This document shows positions 35,468 through 44,194 of a stretch of DNA of 64,000 nt, one piece after another; position 1 is the first letter of the stretch; every line of letters begins with the position of its first letter. The stretch is from positions 868,001 to 932,000 of the forward strand of contig NZ_CP045202.1 in assembly GCF_016864195.1 (NCBI RefSeq). The letters run 5' to 3'. The notes beneath the pieces are model-generated. The model ran no database searches. It was not told the origin of the DNA and saw only the letters and a program-made list of their open reading frames with translations. The position numbers and the translations under genes were made by a program. The stretch comes from Dechloromonas sp. TW-R-39-2 (GTDB taxonomy: Bacteria > Pseudomonadota > Gammaproteobacteria > Burkholderiales > Rhodocyclaceae).

Positions 35468-37363
35468 ATGAGCAGTAGTCACGATATGGCCGTCGATGCG
35501 ACTGGCAAGCGTCTTGCCGGTCTGGCCCTGGCCGCCCTCGGGGTGGTTTATGGCGACATCGGCACCAGCCCGCTGTATGCGGTGAAAGAGGTTTTTGCCG
35601 GCAATCATCCGATTCCGGTCACCGAAGCCAATATTTTCGGCAGCCTCTCGCTCTTCTTCTGGGCGCTGATCATCATTGTTTCGATCAAATACGTCATCTT
35701 CATCATGCGGGCCGACAACCGGGGTGAAGGCGGGGTGATGGCGATGATCGCGCTGGCCTTGCACGATGCGCAGGGCAAACCGTGGCAGATGAAGGCGATC
35801 ATGATCGTCGGCATCCTCGGCGCGGCGATGTTCTACGGCGACGGTATGGTGACGCCGGCGATGTCGGTGCTTTCAGCGGTCGAGGGGCTGGAGGTGATTA
35901 CCCCGGCGCTCAAGTCTTTTGTGATTCCAATCACCATGCTGGTGCTGTTCGGCCTGTTTTTTGTCCAGCGCAGCGGTACGGCGGTGGTCGGCGCGTTTTT
36001 CGGGCCGATCATGGTGCTGTGGTTTGCAACGCTGGCTTTGCTCGGGATCAACAGCATCGTTGAACATCCGGCCATTCTCTCGGCAATGAACCCGGCTTAC
36101 GGGCTGGAGTTCCTCTTCGCCAACAAGGCCATGGCGCTGGTGGCGATGGGTAATGTGGTGCTGGCGGTGACCGGTGCCGAGGCGCTCTATGCCGATATGG
36201 GGCATTTTGGCCGCAAGCCTATCCAGCGTGCCTGGTTTGCCTTTGTACTGCCGGCGCTGGTGCTCAATTATTTCGGTCAGGGCGCGTTGATCCTGGCCGA
36301 GCCGGAAGCTGCGGCCAACCCATTCTTCCATCTCGCGCCGGATTGGGCGCTGGTGCCGCTGGTCGGCCTGGCCACGGTGGCGACGGTGATTGCTTCGCAG
36401 GCGGTGATTTCCGGCGCGTTCTCGGTGACGCGTCAGGCCATGCAACTGGGCTTCGTGCCGCGCATGGAGGTGCAGCACACGTCCGACAAGGAAGCCGGCC
36501 AGATCTACCTGCCGGCGGTTAACTGGGGCTTGATGGCAGCGGTGATGATCCTCGTGCTCGGCTTCAAGTCGTCGAACAATCTGGCCGCAGCCTACGGTAT
36601 TGCGGTGACCGGCGATATGGTGATCACCTCGTTGCTCGCCACGGTGGTCGTCGCCCGTTCGTGGAAGTGGGGCTGGACGCGCGCCGTGCTGCTGTTCTCG
36701 TGCTTTCTGTCGGTCGAGCTGGTGTTTCTGGCCGCCAACATTCTCAAAATTCCTGATGGCGGCTGGTTCCCGCTGGTCGCCGGGATGGGCGTCTTCATCC
36801 TGATGACCACCTGGAAGCGTGGCCGCCAGTTGCTGGCCGACCGTCTCAAGGGCGAAAGGCTGGAACTGTCGATGTTCATCGAGTCGCTGGCTTCGTCGAT
36901 GCCGACGCGCGTCGCAGGCACCTCGGTCTTTCTCAATGCCGACCCCAAGGGCGTGCCGCATGCCCTGCTGCATAACCTGATGCACAACAAGGTGCTGCAT
37001 GAGCGCGTGGTGCTCGTTTCGGTGCAGTTCTTCGACGTGCCTTACGTGCCGGATATCGACCGGATCGAAGTGCGCCAGTTGAAGGAGAATTTCTGGAGCG
37101 TGGTGATCCAGTACGGCTTCAAGGATGAGCCGGATATTCCCGAGGCGCTGCAGCTCTGTGCCGATTCGGGGCTGGAATTCAATTCGCTCGAAACCTCGTA
37201 TTTCATCGGCCGCGAAACGCTGATCCCGCGTCTGGGTTCCGAAATGGCCTTCTGGCGCGAGAAAATCTTCATCGCCATGTTCCGCAACGCCGGCTCGGCA
37301 ACCGCCTTCTTCAAGATCCCGAGCAACCGGGTGGTCGAACTGGGGACTCAGGTGGTTTTGTAA
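35468..37363 (+). CDS. kup: Low-affinity potassium transporter Kup (copy 1)
   Basis: A 631-residue K+/H+ symporter of the KUP/HAK family. About 12 membrane helices start with [19 protein letters not shown], the family signature, and include [12 protein letters not shown] and [20 protein letters not shown] cytoplasmic C-terminal domain ends in [21 protein letters not shown] 35468 has an AAGGGG ribosome-binding site. A strong terminator follows. A second complete copy lies at 55506-57371 on the other strand and ends in the same motif. Confidence 0.95.
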   Translation: MSSSHDMAVDATGKRLAGLALAALGVVYGDIGTSPLYAVKEVFAGNHPIPVTEANIFGSLSLFFWALIIIVSIKYVIFIMRADNRGEGGVMAMIALALHDAQGKPWQMKAIMIVGILGAAMFYGDGMVTPAMSVLSAVEGLEVITPALKSFVIPITMLVLFGLFFVQRSGTAVVGAFFGPIMVLWFATLALLGINSIVEHPAILSAMNPAYGLEFLFANKAMALVAMGNVVLAVTGAEALYADMGHFGRKPIQRAWFAFVLPALVLNYFGQGALILAEPEAAANPFFHLAPDWALVPLVGLATVATVIASQAVISGAFSVTRQAMQLGFVPRMEVQHTSDKEAGQIYLPAVNWGLMAAVMILVLGFKSSNNLAAAYGIAVTGDMVITSLLATVVVARSWKWGWTRAVLLFSCFLSVELVFLAANILKIPDGGWFPLVAGMGVFILMTTWKRGRQLLADRLKGERLELSMFIESLASSMPTRVAGTSVFLNADPKGVPHALLHNLMHNKVLHERVVLVSVQFFDVPYVPDIDRIEVRQLKENFWSVVIQYGFKDEPDIPEALQLCADSGLEFNSLETSYFIGRETLIPRLGSEMAFWREKIFIAMFRNAGSATAFFKIPSNRVVELGTQVVL

Positions 37364-37384
37364 CTCGGCCAGTTGCCGCTTGCG

Positions 37385-37426
37385 AAAGCCCCTCGGAAAA
37401 CGGTTGTTTTCCGAGGGGCTTTTTTT
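37385..37426 (+). terminator. Intrinsic terminator after kup copy 1
   Basis: AAAGCCCCTCGGAAAAC (37385-37401) pairs perfectly with 37406-37422 across a 4-base loop and ends in a run of seven T. A textbook rho-independent terminator 21 bases after the kup stop. Confidence 0.95.
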
Positions 37427-37501
37427 ATGGACGAAATTTTCTTAACTATTTGAATTATTAGTGTTTTCAGGACAAATCAAGGGCGTCATTGTTTTTCCTG
37501 A

Positions 37502-37660
37502 AAAAACATATGTGCCGAGTTCAAATGCAACAAGGCTAAATTCACCGAGTGCGTCAATGCTGTATTCAGCGTGATTGAAGAACGCCTTCCCCATTTCGGT
37601 TTCGACCAGATCAAGGTTTTCCCGGCACGGGTCAGGGATTTGCTGGACACGTTGCGATAG
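37502..37660 (+). pseudogene. Unidentified C-terminal gene fragment (possible transposase remnant)
   Basis: An open frame without a start codon, 53 codons long including the stop (TAG 37658-37660). It reads KCNKAKFTECVNAVFSVIEE and then LPHFGFDQIKVFPARVRDLL. The pattern resembles the C-terminal end of a DDE-type transposase, but I cannot name the family. A TTTTCAGG / CCTGAAAA inverted pair (37464-37471 and 37497-37504) lies just upstream. No full-length gene is present, so it is treated as debris. The segment from 37427 to 37501 holds no gene. Confidence 0.45.
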
Positions 37661-37662
37661 CG

Positions 37663-37698
37663 CAAAAAAAAACGCCGAAGATTTCTCTTCGGCGTTTT
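37663..37698 (-). terminator. Intrinsic terminator after the universal stress protein gene
   Basis: AAAACGCCGAAGA at 37669-37681 pairs with TCTTCGGCGTTTT at 37686-37698 over a 4-base loop. On the minus strand the hairpin is followed by a T-run (the A-run at 37663-37670). It ends the lactate permease-usp transcript. Confidence 0.9.
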
Positions 37699-37715
37699 GT
37701 CTTCAGGCTACAGGA

Positions 37716-38165
37716 TTACAGCCGGACCATCAGCAGCGAGGTGTGGGCAATCCGCACCAGGTTTTCAGCCACCGAGCCGACCAGCAGGCGGGCAAAGCCG
37801 CGCCGGCCGTGGGTGCCGACAATGATCAGGTCGGCACCGAAAGCTTCGGCGCCATGTGCGATCTGTTCGGCAACGCGCAGGTCGGTCGCTTCCAGCAGGC
37901 GGGTTTCGGTGTTGACGCCGGCGGCGGCAGCCAGCTTGCCGGCGTTGTCGAGCAGGGCTTGCGAGCTGTCGCGAATGGCTTGCTTGGTGCGGTCGACATC
38001 GATGTAGCTGCCCAATCCCATGCCGTGCTGGGCGAGCAGGCTTTCATCGGCAGCGTGGGCAATGCACAGCGCGGCGTTGCTGGTCTTGGCCAACTGGATG
38101 GCTTCGTCCAGCGCCTTTTGCGAGGTCGGGCTGTCGTCGATGGCGACGAAGATTTTCTGATACAT
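37716..38165 (-). CDS. Universal stress protein (UspA family)
   Basis: A 149-residue single-domain USP. It opens with MYQKIFVAIDDSPTSQKALDEAIQLA and ends with the ATP-binding signature LIIVGTHGRRGFARLLVGSVAENLVRIAHTSLLMVRL, which contains the G-x2-G-x9-G-(S/T) pattern. ATP binding is therefore expected. The gene starts 14 bases after the lactate permease stop on the same strand, so the two form an operon. Its link to lactate use is not established. Confidence 0.92.
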   Translation of the reverse strand: MYQKIFVAIDDSPTSQKALDEAIQLAKTSNAALCIAHAADESLLAQHGMGLGSYIDVDRTKQAIRDSSQALLDNAGKLAAAAGVNTETRLLEATDLRVAEQIAHGAEAFGADLIIVGTHGRRGFARLLVGSVAENLVRIAHTSLLMVRL

Positions 38166-38179
38166 GTTGCGTCTCCGGA

Positions 38180-39916
38180 TCAGTGGGGAATCATGGCCGT
38201 GAAGGGCCAGACGTAGGCTTGCAGCGTGATGAAAACACCCATCAGGCTGGCCAGTGCAATCGAGTGGAAGAAGACGTAGCGCAGGATCTCGCCTTCATGG
38301 CCGTACCAGTGGGTGGCGGTGGAGGCGACGACGATGGATTGTGCGTCGACCATCTTGCCCATCACGCCGCCGGAGGTGTTGGCAGCAGCCATCAGTACCG
38401 GCGAGATGCCGAGTTGTTCGGCGGTGGTCCGTTGCAGGCCGCCGAAGAGCACGTTGGAGGCGGTGTCGGAACCGGTCAGCGCTACACCCAGCCAGCCCAG
38501 GAAGGTGCCGAAGAAGGGATAGAACACGCCGGTGAAGGCGAAGGCCAGGCCGAGCGAGGCGTCGATGCCGGCGAAGCGGGTCAGGTAGCCGAGCGAGAGC
38601 ATGGCGACAATGGTGGTCAGCGAGTAGCGCACCATCCAGATCGTCTTGCCGTATTGCTTGGCCAGTTGCAGCGGCCCGTAGCCCATCAGCAGGCCAGCCA
38701 GGATGGCGGAGAGGAAAATGCCGGAGCCGGTGGTGGTGAACCAGTTCAGCTTGTAGGCGGCTTCTTCCTTCTTCACTTTTGGAACGACCGGCGGCACTTT
38801 TTCGATCTTCTCGTGGATGTCTTCAAACTTGAAAACCGGGGCGAGGAAGGTGTTGCCGGTTACTTTCGGCTGTCCCTTGGCGTCGAGCACTTGCTGGCCG
38901 TTTTCAAGCACCGGCACGGTATCGACTGCCTTCTTGAATTCCGGCAGACCCCAGATGAAGACGAACACGGTGAGCACGATCCACGGCATCCAGGCGCGGC
39001 GAACAGCGGCGGCGCCGTGTTGTTGCGGGATGTCGCCGGCTTCCGGATGGGCTTCGCCGCCGTCGGCTTCATGGCCGACCAGCTTGGCGGAGGTCCAGAC
39101 CTTCTTCGGCTTCCATACCTTGAGGAAGCCGACCAGGGCGCCCATCGAAACCAGCGAGGCGATCACGTCGACCAGCATCGGGCCGTGGTAGTTGGAAACC
39201 AGGAACTGGGTGATGGCGAAGGAGCCGCCAGCCACGACAATCGCCGGCCAGATCTGCATCATGCCCTTGCGACCGGCAAAGGCCCAGATCAGCCAGAACG
39301 GAACGAGCAGCGAGAAGAAGGGCAGCTGACGGCCAACCATCGAGGAGAGCAGCATTTCATCCAGGCCGGTGACCTTGGCCAGCGTGATGATCGGCGTGCC
39401 GAGCGCGCCGTAGGCAACCGGGGCGGTGTTGGCGATCAGGGCCAGGCCGGAGGCGGCGAGCGGCGAAAAGCCGAGGCCGATCAGCACGGCGCCGGTCACG
39501 GCGACCGGGGTGCCGAAGCCGGCAGCACCTTCGAAGAAGGCGCCGAAGCAGAAGGCGATCAGCAGCAGTTGCAGGCGGCGGTCATCGGTGATGCCGGCGA
39601 TTGAGTCCTGCAGCACCTTGAAGGAACCGTTTTCCGTGGTCAGACGGTGCAGGAAGATGATGTTCAGGACGATCCAGCCAATCGGCACGAGGCCGTTGAC
39701 AGCGCCGAACAGCGCGGCATCGCCCGCCATGTTGGCCGGCATGTGGAAGCCGAAAACGGCGATGAGCAGCGCAGAAACCAGCGCGAGGATGGCGGCGACA
39801 TGCGCCTTGACGTGGAAGAAAGCCAGTGCGGCGAGCATGACGACGACCGGAACGGACGCCAGAAGCGCGGACAGCCCGATGCTGCCCAATGGATCGTAAA
39901 TTTGTTGCCAAACCAT
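38180..39916 (-). CDS. lldP: L-lactate permease
   Basis: A 578-residue LctP/LldP family symporter with 12 or more membrane helices, importing L-lactate, D-lactate or glycolate with protons. Family blocks include FFEGAAGFGTPVAVTGAVLIGLGFSP, APVAYGALGTPIITLA, and GVALTGSDTASNVLFGGLQ. A hydrophilic insert with EKIEKVPPVVPKVKKEEAAY near 375-395 splits the helices. ATG 39916. Two GntR/LldR-like palindromes lie upstream, suggesting lactate-responsive repression. No lactate dehydrogenase gene is in the window. Confidence 0.92.
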   Translation of the reverse strand: MVWQQIYDPLGSIGLSALLASVPVVVMLAALAFFHVKAHVAAILALVSALLIAVFGFHMPANMAGDAALFGAVNGLVPIGWIVLNIIFLHRLTTENGSFKVLQDSIAGITDDRRLQLLLIAFCFGAFFEGAAGFGTPVAVTGAVLIGLGFSPLAASGLALIANTAPVAYGALGTPIITLAKVTGLDEMLLSSMVGRQLPFFSLLVPFWLIWAFAGRKGMMQIWPAIVVAGGSFAITQFLVSNYHGPMLVDVIASLVSMGALVGFLKVWKPKKVWTSAKLVGHEADGGEAHPEAGDIPQQHGAAAVRRAWMPWIVLTVFVFIWGLPEFKKAVDTVPVLENGQQVLDAKGQPKVTGNTFLAPVFKFEDIHEKIEKVPPVVPKVKKEEAAYKLNWFTTTGSGIFLSAILAGLLMGYGPLQLAKQYGKTIWMVRYSLTTIVAMLSLGYLTRFAGIDASLGLAFAFTGVFYPFFGTFLGWLGVALTGSDTASNVLFGGLQRTTAEQLGISPVLMAAANTSGGVMGKMVDAQSIVVASTATHWYGHEGEILRYVFFHSIALASLMGVFITLQAYVWPFTAMIPH

Positions 39917-39928
39917 TCTTTAACCCCT

Positions 39929-39941
39929 TTGGTCATACCAA
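39929..39941. promoter_or_regulatory. LldR/GntR-like operator, promoter-proximal
   Basis: TTGGTCATACCAA is a near-perfect palindrome (TTGGT-N3-ACCAA) starting 13 bases upstream of the lactate permease start. It matches the TTGGT…ACCAA core bound by LldR-type GntR repressors. A second site lies about 147 bases upstream, as in known two-operator lactate promoters. Confidence 0.65.
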
Positions 39942-40075
39942 TCGGCTGTTATTAAAGCCATCCTGGTATGTGTGCATTAAATAAAATCACCCGTTTTTAT
40001 TGGCTGCTGCGGGTGTTTCAAAAATTTGCTACGAAAGAATCTTCATCTGCTACATGCGAATTCGGAAAACGGTAA

Positions 40076-40090
40076 ATTGGTAATACCAAT
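40076..40090. promoter_or_regulatory. LldR/GntR-like operator, distal
   Basis: ATTGGTAATACCAAT is a perfect 7+1+7 palindrome about 160 bases upstream of the lactate permease start. Together with the site at 39929 it would allow looping or cooperative repression. The remaining part of 39917-40347 shows no gene; a TGGTATG half-site lies near 39963. Confidence 0.7.
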
Positions 40091-40347
40091 AATCCGGGCG
40101 ACCAGAAGCTTACCGAAGGTTGGCAATGGTTTGAATTAGGGATTGCCCGATGTTTTGATCGTCGGCTGTCTTGCGGCTGGACGATCAGGGGCGGCGCTGC
40201 TGACGGGCGGCGGATTCGGCCCGGATTGATGCGGCGCAGGAGGGGAAACCCTTGCGGGAAAACCCCACGTGGAGTGCGCCATTAATTGGTCTAAAGTGCG
40301 CGAATGCTTGCTGCTTGAGCGTTACCGGGCTTTAGGTTCAATTCATC

Positions 40348-40482
40348 ATGAATATTGTTTTAATTACGCTGGCCGGCGTTGTCGTCGTGGTTGCCATTGT
40401 CTGGCTATCGTTGCGCGACAAAAAACTGCGCGCGCCGCTGGATACGCCAAGGCCGGCGCCGCACTCCGCTCGCAAGCCCTGA
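40348..40482 (+). CDS. Small single-helix membrane peptide, 44 residues
   Basis: The frame ATG 40348 to TGA 40482 encodes MNIVLITLAGVVVVVAIVW, then a basic patch LRDKKLR and a Pro/Ala-rich tail. One strong membrane helix followed by positive charge predicts a cytoplasmic-tail topology. The ribosome-binding site is weak (AGG about 12 bases upstream). Nothing is known of its function. It lies between the divergent lactate permease promoter and the convergent adenylyltransferase gene. Confidence 0.5.
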   Translation: MNIVLITLAGVVVVVAIVWLSLRDKKLRAPLDTPRPAPHSARKP

Positions 40483-40591
40483 GCCAGCAGCATGGCCGCA
40501 CCCCGGCCATGCCATATCGAACCATCTGACCGCAGCCCGGCAGGTCGGCCGCTCAGGAAAACACCCGTCGCCGAACCGTATTTCCCCTGGC

Positions 40592-41080
40592 TTATAGCCG
40601 GCGAATCTTTTCGAGCAGGGCGGTGGTCGATTTCTGGTGGATGAAGGGGATTGAGTGGACACTGCCGCCCCAACCGCGAACTTCGTTGCAGCCGACAATT
40701 TTTTCGACCGGCCAGTCGCCGCCCTTGACCAGGATTTCCGGGCGGCATTCGAGGATGCGCTGGAGCGGGGTGTCTTCGTCGAACCAGGTGACCAGTGCGA
40801 CACAGCCGAGTGAGGCCATCACGGCGAGGCGGTCTTCCAGCGCGTTGACTGGGCGGTCGTCGCCTTTGCCGAGGCGCTTGACCGAGGCGTCGCTGTTCAG
40901 TGCGACAACCATGCTGGTGCCGAGGGCTGCGGCTTGCGCCAGATAGGTGACATGGCCGCGGTGCAGGATGTCGAAGCAGCCGTTGGTGAAGACGAGCGGA
41001 CGGGCGATTTGGGCGGCTCGCGCGGTCAACTCGCCGGGCGGGCAGATTTTCGATTCGAAATTCGGGGCGGCGTAGGTCAT
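40592..41080 (-). CDS. rfaE2: D-glycero-beta-D-manno-heptose 1-phosphate adenylyltransferase
   Basis: A 162-residue stand-alone version of the C-terminal half of HldE. It makes ADP-heptose for the LPS inner core from heptose-1-phosphate and ATP. The nucleotidyltransferase motif is LVFTNGCFDILHRGHVTYL near residues 28-46, ALNSDASVKRLGKG follows, and FIHQKSTTALLEKIRRL ends the protein. The kinase half (rfaE1) is not in the window. The symbol is used for the split form. Confidence 0.93.
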   Translation of the reverse strand: MTYAAPNFESKICPPGELTARAAQIARPLVFTNGCFDILHRGHVTYLAQAAALGTSMVVALNSDASVKRLGKGDDRPVNALEDRLAVMASLGCVALVTWFDEDTPLQRILECRPEILVKGGDWPVEKIVGCNEVRGWGGSVHSIPFIHQKSTTALLEKIRRL

Positions 41081-41203
41081 GGCGGGTCCGGCAGTGTGAA
41101 CAGGTCGCCATTTTAGAGGTATCGACCTTGCTGCGGCGCAGAGTCACGTTAGAATCGCGCATCATTTTTAACGGCAGTTCCTTGTTTTGAAGGAGGTTCA
41201 TCT

Positions 41204-41779
41204 ATGTCCGGTCACGGTTTTCATGTTCACGGCCCACACGATCACGAAGTCGAACACGTTGCCCAGCATGGCGGCGACAGCTTTACTTCCCGGCTGGCGG
41301 TGCTGACCGCGTTGCTGTCTACGGTGGGTGCCATTTTTGGTTACATGGGCGGGCATTCGCAGAATTCGGCGCTGCTCTACAAGAACGAGGCGGCGATCCA
41401 GAAAACCTCGGCGTCGAACCAGTGGAATTATTACCAGGCCAAGAGCAACAAGCAGAATCTGGCCGAGCTTTCGATCACGCTGACGACCGGTGAGAACCAG
41501 GAGAAGTTCAAGGCGGCGGTCGAGCGTTACAAGAAGGAAAAGGAAGAAATCAAGGCCGAGGCCGACAAGCTGGAAGATGCCGCCAAGGAAGCCGACAAGA
41601 AGAGCGAGGCCGAAATGCACGTGCATGAGCGCTGGGCGCTGGCCACGACGCTGCTCCAGATCGCCATTGCGCTGTCGGCCATTACCCTGCTGACGCGCAA
41701 GCGCTGGCTGCTTGTCGGGGTTTACGGCTCGACCGCGCTGGGGCTGGTGGTCGGGGTGATGGGTTATCTCCACCTTTGA
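41204..41779 (+). CDS. DUF4337 membrane protein
   Basis: A 191-residue protein with a His-rich cytoplasmic N-terminus (HGFHVHGPHDHEVEHVAQHG), one membrane helix near 28-48, a long charged coiled-coil (about 85-135, rich in Lys and Glu), and two C-terminal helices near 145-190. This order is that of the DUF4337 family, of unknown function. The ribosome-binding site AAGGAGG is very strong, suggesting high expression. The histidine-rich start could bind metal, but that is a guess. Confidence 0.82.
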   Translation: MSGHGFHVHGPHDHEVEHVAQHGGDSFTSRLAVLTALLSTVGAIFGYMGGHSQNSALLYKNEAAIQKTSASNQWNYYQAKSNKQNLAELSITLTTGENQEKFKAAVERYKKEKEEIKAEADKLEDAAKEADKKSEAEMHVHERWALATTLLQIAIALSAITLLTRKRWLLVGVYGSTALGLVVGVMGYLHL

Positions 41780-41786
41780 CGGCGTG

Positions 41787-43253
41787 ATGCCGATGCGCCG
41801 GACACTGTTGTCCCTGGGGGCCGTCGCGCTGCTTGCGCTCAGCGGCTGTGCCAGCTTGCCGGGCGAGGGGGCGGGCGGCTTGCCGCGTGTCTGGACGCAG
41901 TTGGGGCCGGAGGGCGAAGTTTCGCTGCGGGCGATTGTCGCAGCGCATGAAAATTGCCCGTTGGCCGAGGTCGACCGTAGCATCCAGCCAATGCACTGGC
42001 GGGCGCGTCCTGGCGGCGGGCAGGGCGATGCGGCGAATCCCGCGTTTGATCCGCCGTTTGCTGTGGCAGCCTGCGAGCTAATCTTGCCGCCGGGGGCGCG
42101 CGAGGTGCGTGTCGCCGGGCAGGCGGTTGCCTTGCCCGTTGCTTCGCCGCAGCGCATCGTCGTGCTCGGCGATACCGGCTGTCGGATCAAGGTGCCAGCC
42201 AAGGGCAACGGCGATCCGATCCAGGATTGCACCGATCCGCAGGCCTGGCCGTGGGCCGATATTGCTGCCGCAGCGGCGGCCACCCGGCCGGATCTGGTGA
42301 TTCACGTCGGCGATTACCATTACCGCGAAGTCTGCGACGACCCGGAACGTTGCCAGCCCCTGCGCGACAAGGGCGTTGTCGTGACCTACGGCTGGGCCGG
42401 CTGGAATGCCGATTTCTTCAAGCCGGCGGCGCCTTTGCTGGCAGCGGCGCCGTGGGTCTTTGTGCGCGGCAATCACGAAAATTGCGATCGGGCTGGTGAA
42501 GGCTGGATGCGCTTTCTGTCGCCGCTGCCTTATGTTGCGTGCGCCAACCAGCGTTTCCGTTCGGCATCGCGTTCGGTGCTGGGCAATAATTTCACGGCCG
42601 AGGCTTACCGGATTCCGCTGTCGCCGGAGCTGGCGCTGGTCGTGGCCGACAATTCGGGCCATGAGGATTACCGCCCGGCCAGTGCCACGCCGGAAGATGT
42701 GGCGACTTTCGAGCAGACGCTCAAGGTGCTGCAGGCTGCCCCGGTCGACCAGAAAATCTGGCTGCTTTCGCACAAGCCGGTGTGGTACGACCTGCTCGGC
42801 CCTGCGGTGCAGCCGAATGCCTTCCAGACGGTGCTCAAGAGAACCGTGCCGGCCAATCTGCAGGTGTCGTTTGCCGGCCACCAGCATGCTTTCGCGACCT
42901 ACAACTTCGCGCCGGCCAGCGATCCGCAATATCTGGCCGGACGACCGGCGCAGGTGATTGTCGGGGGCGGCGGCACGCAACTCGAATCGCTCGATCCTCA
43001 GTCACCGTTCTTCGAGGGGCGCGGCGCGGCCGGCAGCAAAGAGCGGATGCGTCCGGATGGCCGTACTTATGACGGGGTAGCGGCGCAAAGCGGCATCCTG
43101 CTCAACCGTTACAGCTTTCTGGTGCTCGAACGCGATGCCGAGGGCTGGGCCGGGCGCGTGCTGGATACGCAGGGCGGCCTGATCAGCCGTTGCCGATTGA
43201 GCGGCGGGGGCAAGGAAATGGCTTGCAGTTTCCCCGGTCAACCAGCGAATTAA
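41787..43253 (+). CDS. Metallophosphoesterase lipoprotein
   Basis: A 488-residue predicted lipoprotein with the leader LLALSGCASLPG. The calcineurin-like phosphoesterase motifs appear in order: VLGDTGC near 128, HVGDYHY near 175, VRGNHENC near 228, LLSHKPVWYD near 328 and FAGHQHAF near 357. All metal ligands seem present, so it is probably an active phosphatase or nuclease in the periplasm or on the outer membrane. Its stop overlaps the end of the convergent regulator gene by four bases. Start ATG 41787, with ATG 41793 as alternative. Confidence 0.83.
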   Translation: MPMRRTLLSLGAVALLALSGCASLPGEGAGGLPRVWTQLGPEGEVSLRAIVAAHENCPLAEVDRSIQPMHWRARPGGGQGDAANPAFDPPFAVAACELILPPGAREVRVAGQAVALPVASPQRIVVLGDTGCRIKVPAKGNGDPIQDCTDPQAWPWADIAAAAAATRPDLVIHVGDYHYREVCDDPERCQPLRDKGVVVTYGWAGWNADFFKPAAPLLAAAPWVFVRGNHENCDRAGEGWMRFLSPLPYVACANQRFRSASRSVLGNNFTAEAYRIPLSPELALVVADNSGHEDYRPASATPEDVATFEQTLKVLQAAPVDQKIWLLSHKPVWYDLLGPAVQPNAFQTVLKRTVPANLQVSFAGHQHAFATYNFAPASDPQYLAGRPAQVIVGGGGTQLESLDPQSPFFEGRGAAGSKERMRPDGRTYDGVAAQSGILLNRYSFLVLERDAEGWAGRVLDTQGGLISRCRLSGGGKEMACSFPGQPAN

Positions 43254-44194
43254 GCCGAATTTGCCACCAGATTCGGCGCTGAATTCTGTGCCGCATTTGC
43301 CGTTCGCCACGCCTGGAGCGCAAGCACGGCGGCTTCCAGGCTGGTGAGCAGTTCGATTCCCGCCTGGCTTGGTAGCCGGGCAACGCCTGCGCCGCCAGCC
43401 CAGAGCGCCGTCGTGCCGGGGAGCAGGTGGCGCAATTGCTGCAGCAGGGCGGGTGTCTGGCGGGCAGGATAGGCGATCGAAAACGACAGCGCCACGATAT
43501 CGGCCCGATGGGCCGCCGCCGCCCGGCTGATCTCGGAGAGCGGCATTTCGGTACCGAGTGGAATGCATTCGGCCCCTTCCAGCGCGAGCAGGGCTTCGAC
43601 CATGAGCAGGCCGAGAACATGCTGCTCCTCGGGCACGCTGGTCAGCAGCACGCGCGGTGCCAGCCGGCTGCTCGGCAGGCCGGCGATGGCCTGGCGCAAC
43701 AGGCGCTTGGTCAGTTCGGTGAACAGGTGTTCCTCGAAGACCTCGAAGCTGCCATCTTCCCAGGCTTCGCCGACGCGACAGGTGAGCGGTGCCACCGTGT
43801 CCTGGACAAAACGCTGCAACCCTTGCCGCCCGAGGCGCTGCTGCATCGCCTGCTGATAGGCGATACCGTCGTGCTGTTTGATCAGGGCGAGCAGTTCGGC
43901 CAGCTCCGCGCTGTCGGCCTGCGCCGTCCGGTGCTGTTCCTTGGCCCGGCGCGGGCTTAGCGTGGCCAGCTCTTCGCTGCTGGCCGGAATCAGCTTGCCG
44001 GGGCGATGCCCTTGATCCATCAGGCGTTTTATCAGGCGCAGGCGTTCGACCTGTTCGCCCGGATAGCAGCGTTCGCCGTTGCTGTCGCGACTTGGCATCG
44101 GGAAGCCATAGCGCCTTTCCCACATCCGCAGCACATCCTTGGAGAGGCCGGTTTCGCGCTCGACGGCGGCAATATTGAAATCCAGTGGATTCAT
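43250..44194 (-). CDS. litR: MerR-type regulator with cobalamin-binding domain (CarH/LitR family photoreceptor)
   Basis: A 314-residue repressor. Residues 1-70 are a MerR DNA-binding domain (LSKDVLRMWERRYGFP). A helical bundle follows with the family's W-x9-EH motif (W145, E155, H156), then a B12-binding Rossmann domain with ExHxxG as EQHVLG (H192 is the likely lower cobalt ligand). CarH/LitR proteins bind DNA with adenosylcobalamin in the dark and let go in light. The residue after W145 is Glu; in Thermus CarH it is His132, which ligates cobalt after photolysis. The gene is divergent from a photo-oxidative stress operon. ATG 44194 is chosen from MNPLDFNIAAVE. Confidence 0.88.
   Translation of the reverse strand: MNPLDFNIAAVERETGLSKDVLRMWERRYGFPMPSRDSNGERCYPGEQVERLRLIKRLMDQGHRPGKLIPASSEELATLSPRRAKEQHRTAQADSAELAELLALIKQHDGIAYQQAMQQRLGRQGLQRFVQDTVAPLTCRVGEAWEDGSFEVFEEHLFTELTKRLLRQAIAGLPSSRLAPRVLLTSVPEEQHVLGLLMVEALLALEGAECIPLGTEMPLSEISRAAAAHRADIVALSFSIAYPARQTPALLQQLRHLLPGTTALWAGGAGVARLPSQAGIELLTSLEAAVLALQAWRTANAAQNSAPNLVANSA

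Noticed and set aside
37470..37482. GGACAAATCAAGG, identical over 13 bases to the end of the CarH-type operator at 44278-44290
   Set aside because: Only a single unit, with no 11-bp repetition and no promoter facing an intact gene, so it is treated as chance similarity.
38183..39604. A 473-codon plus-strand frame opposite the lactate permease
   Set aside because: Highly polar antisense product with no domain; the minus-strand permease is unmistakable.
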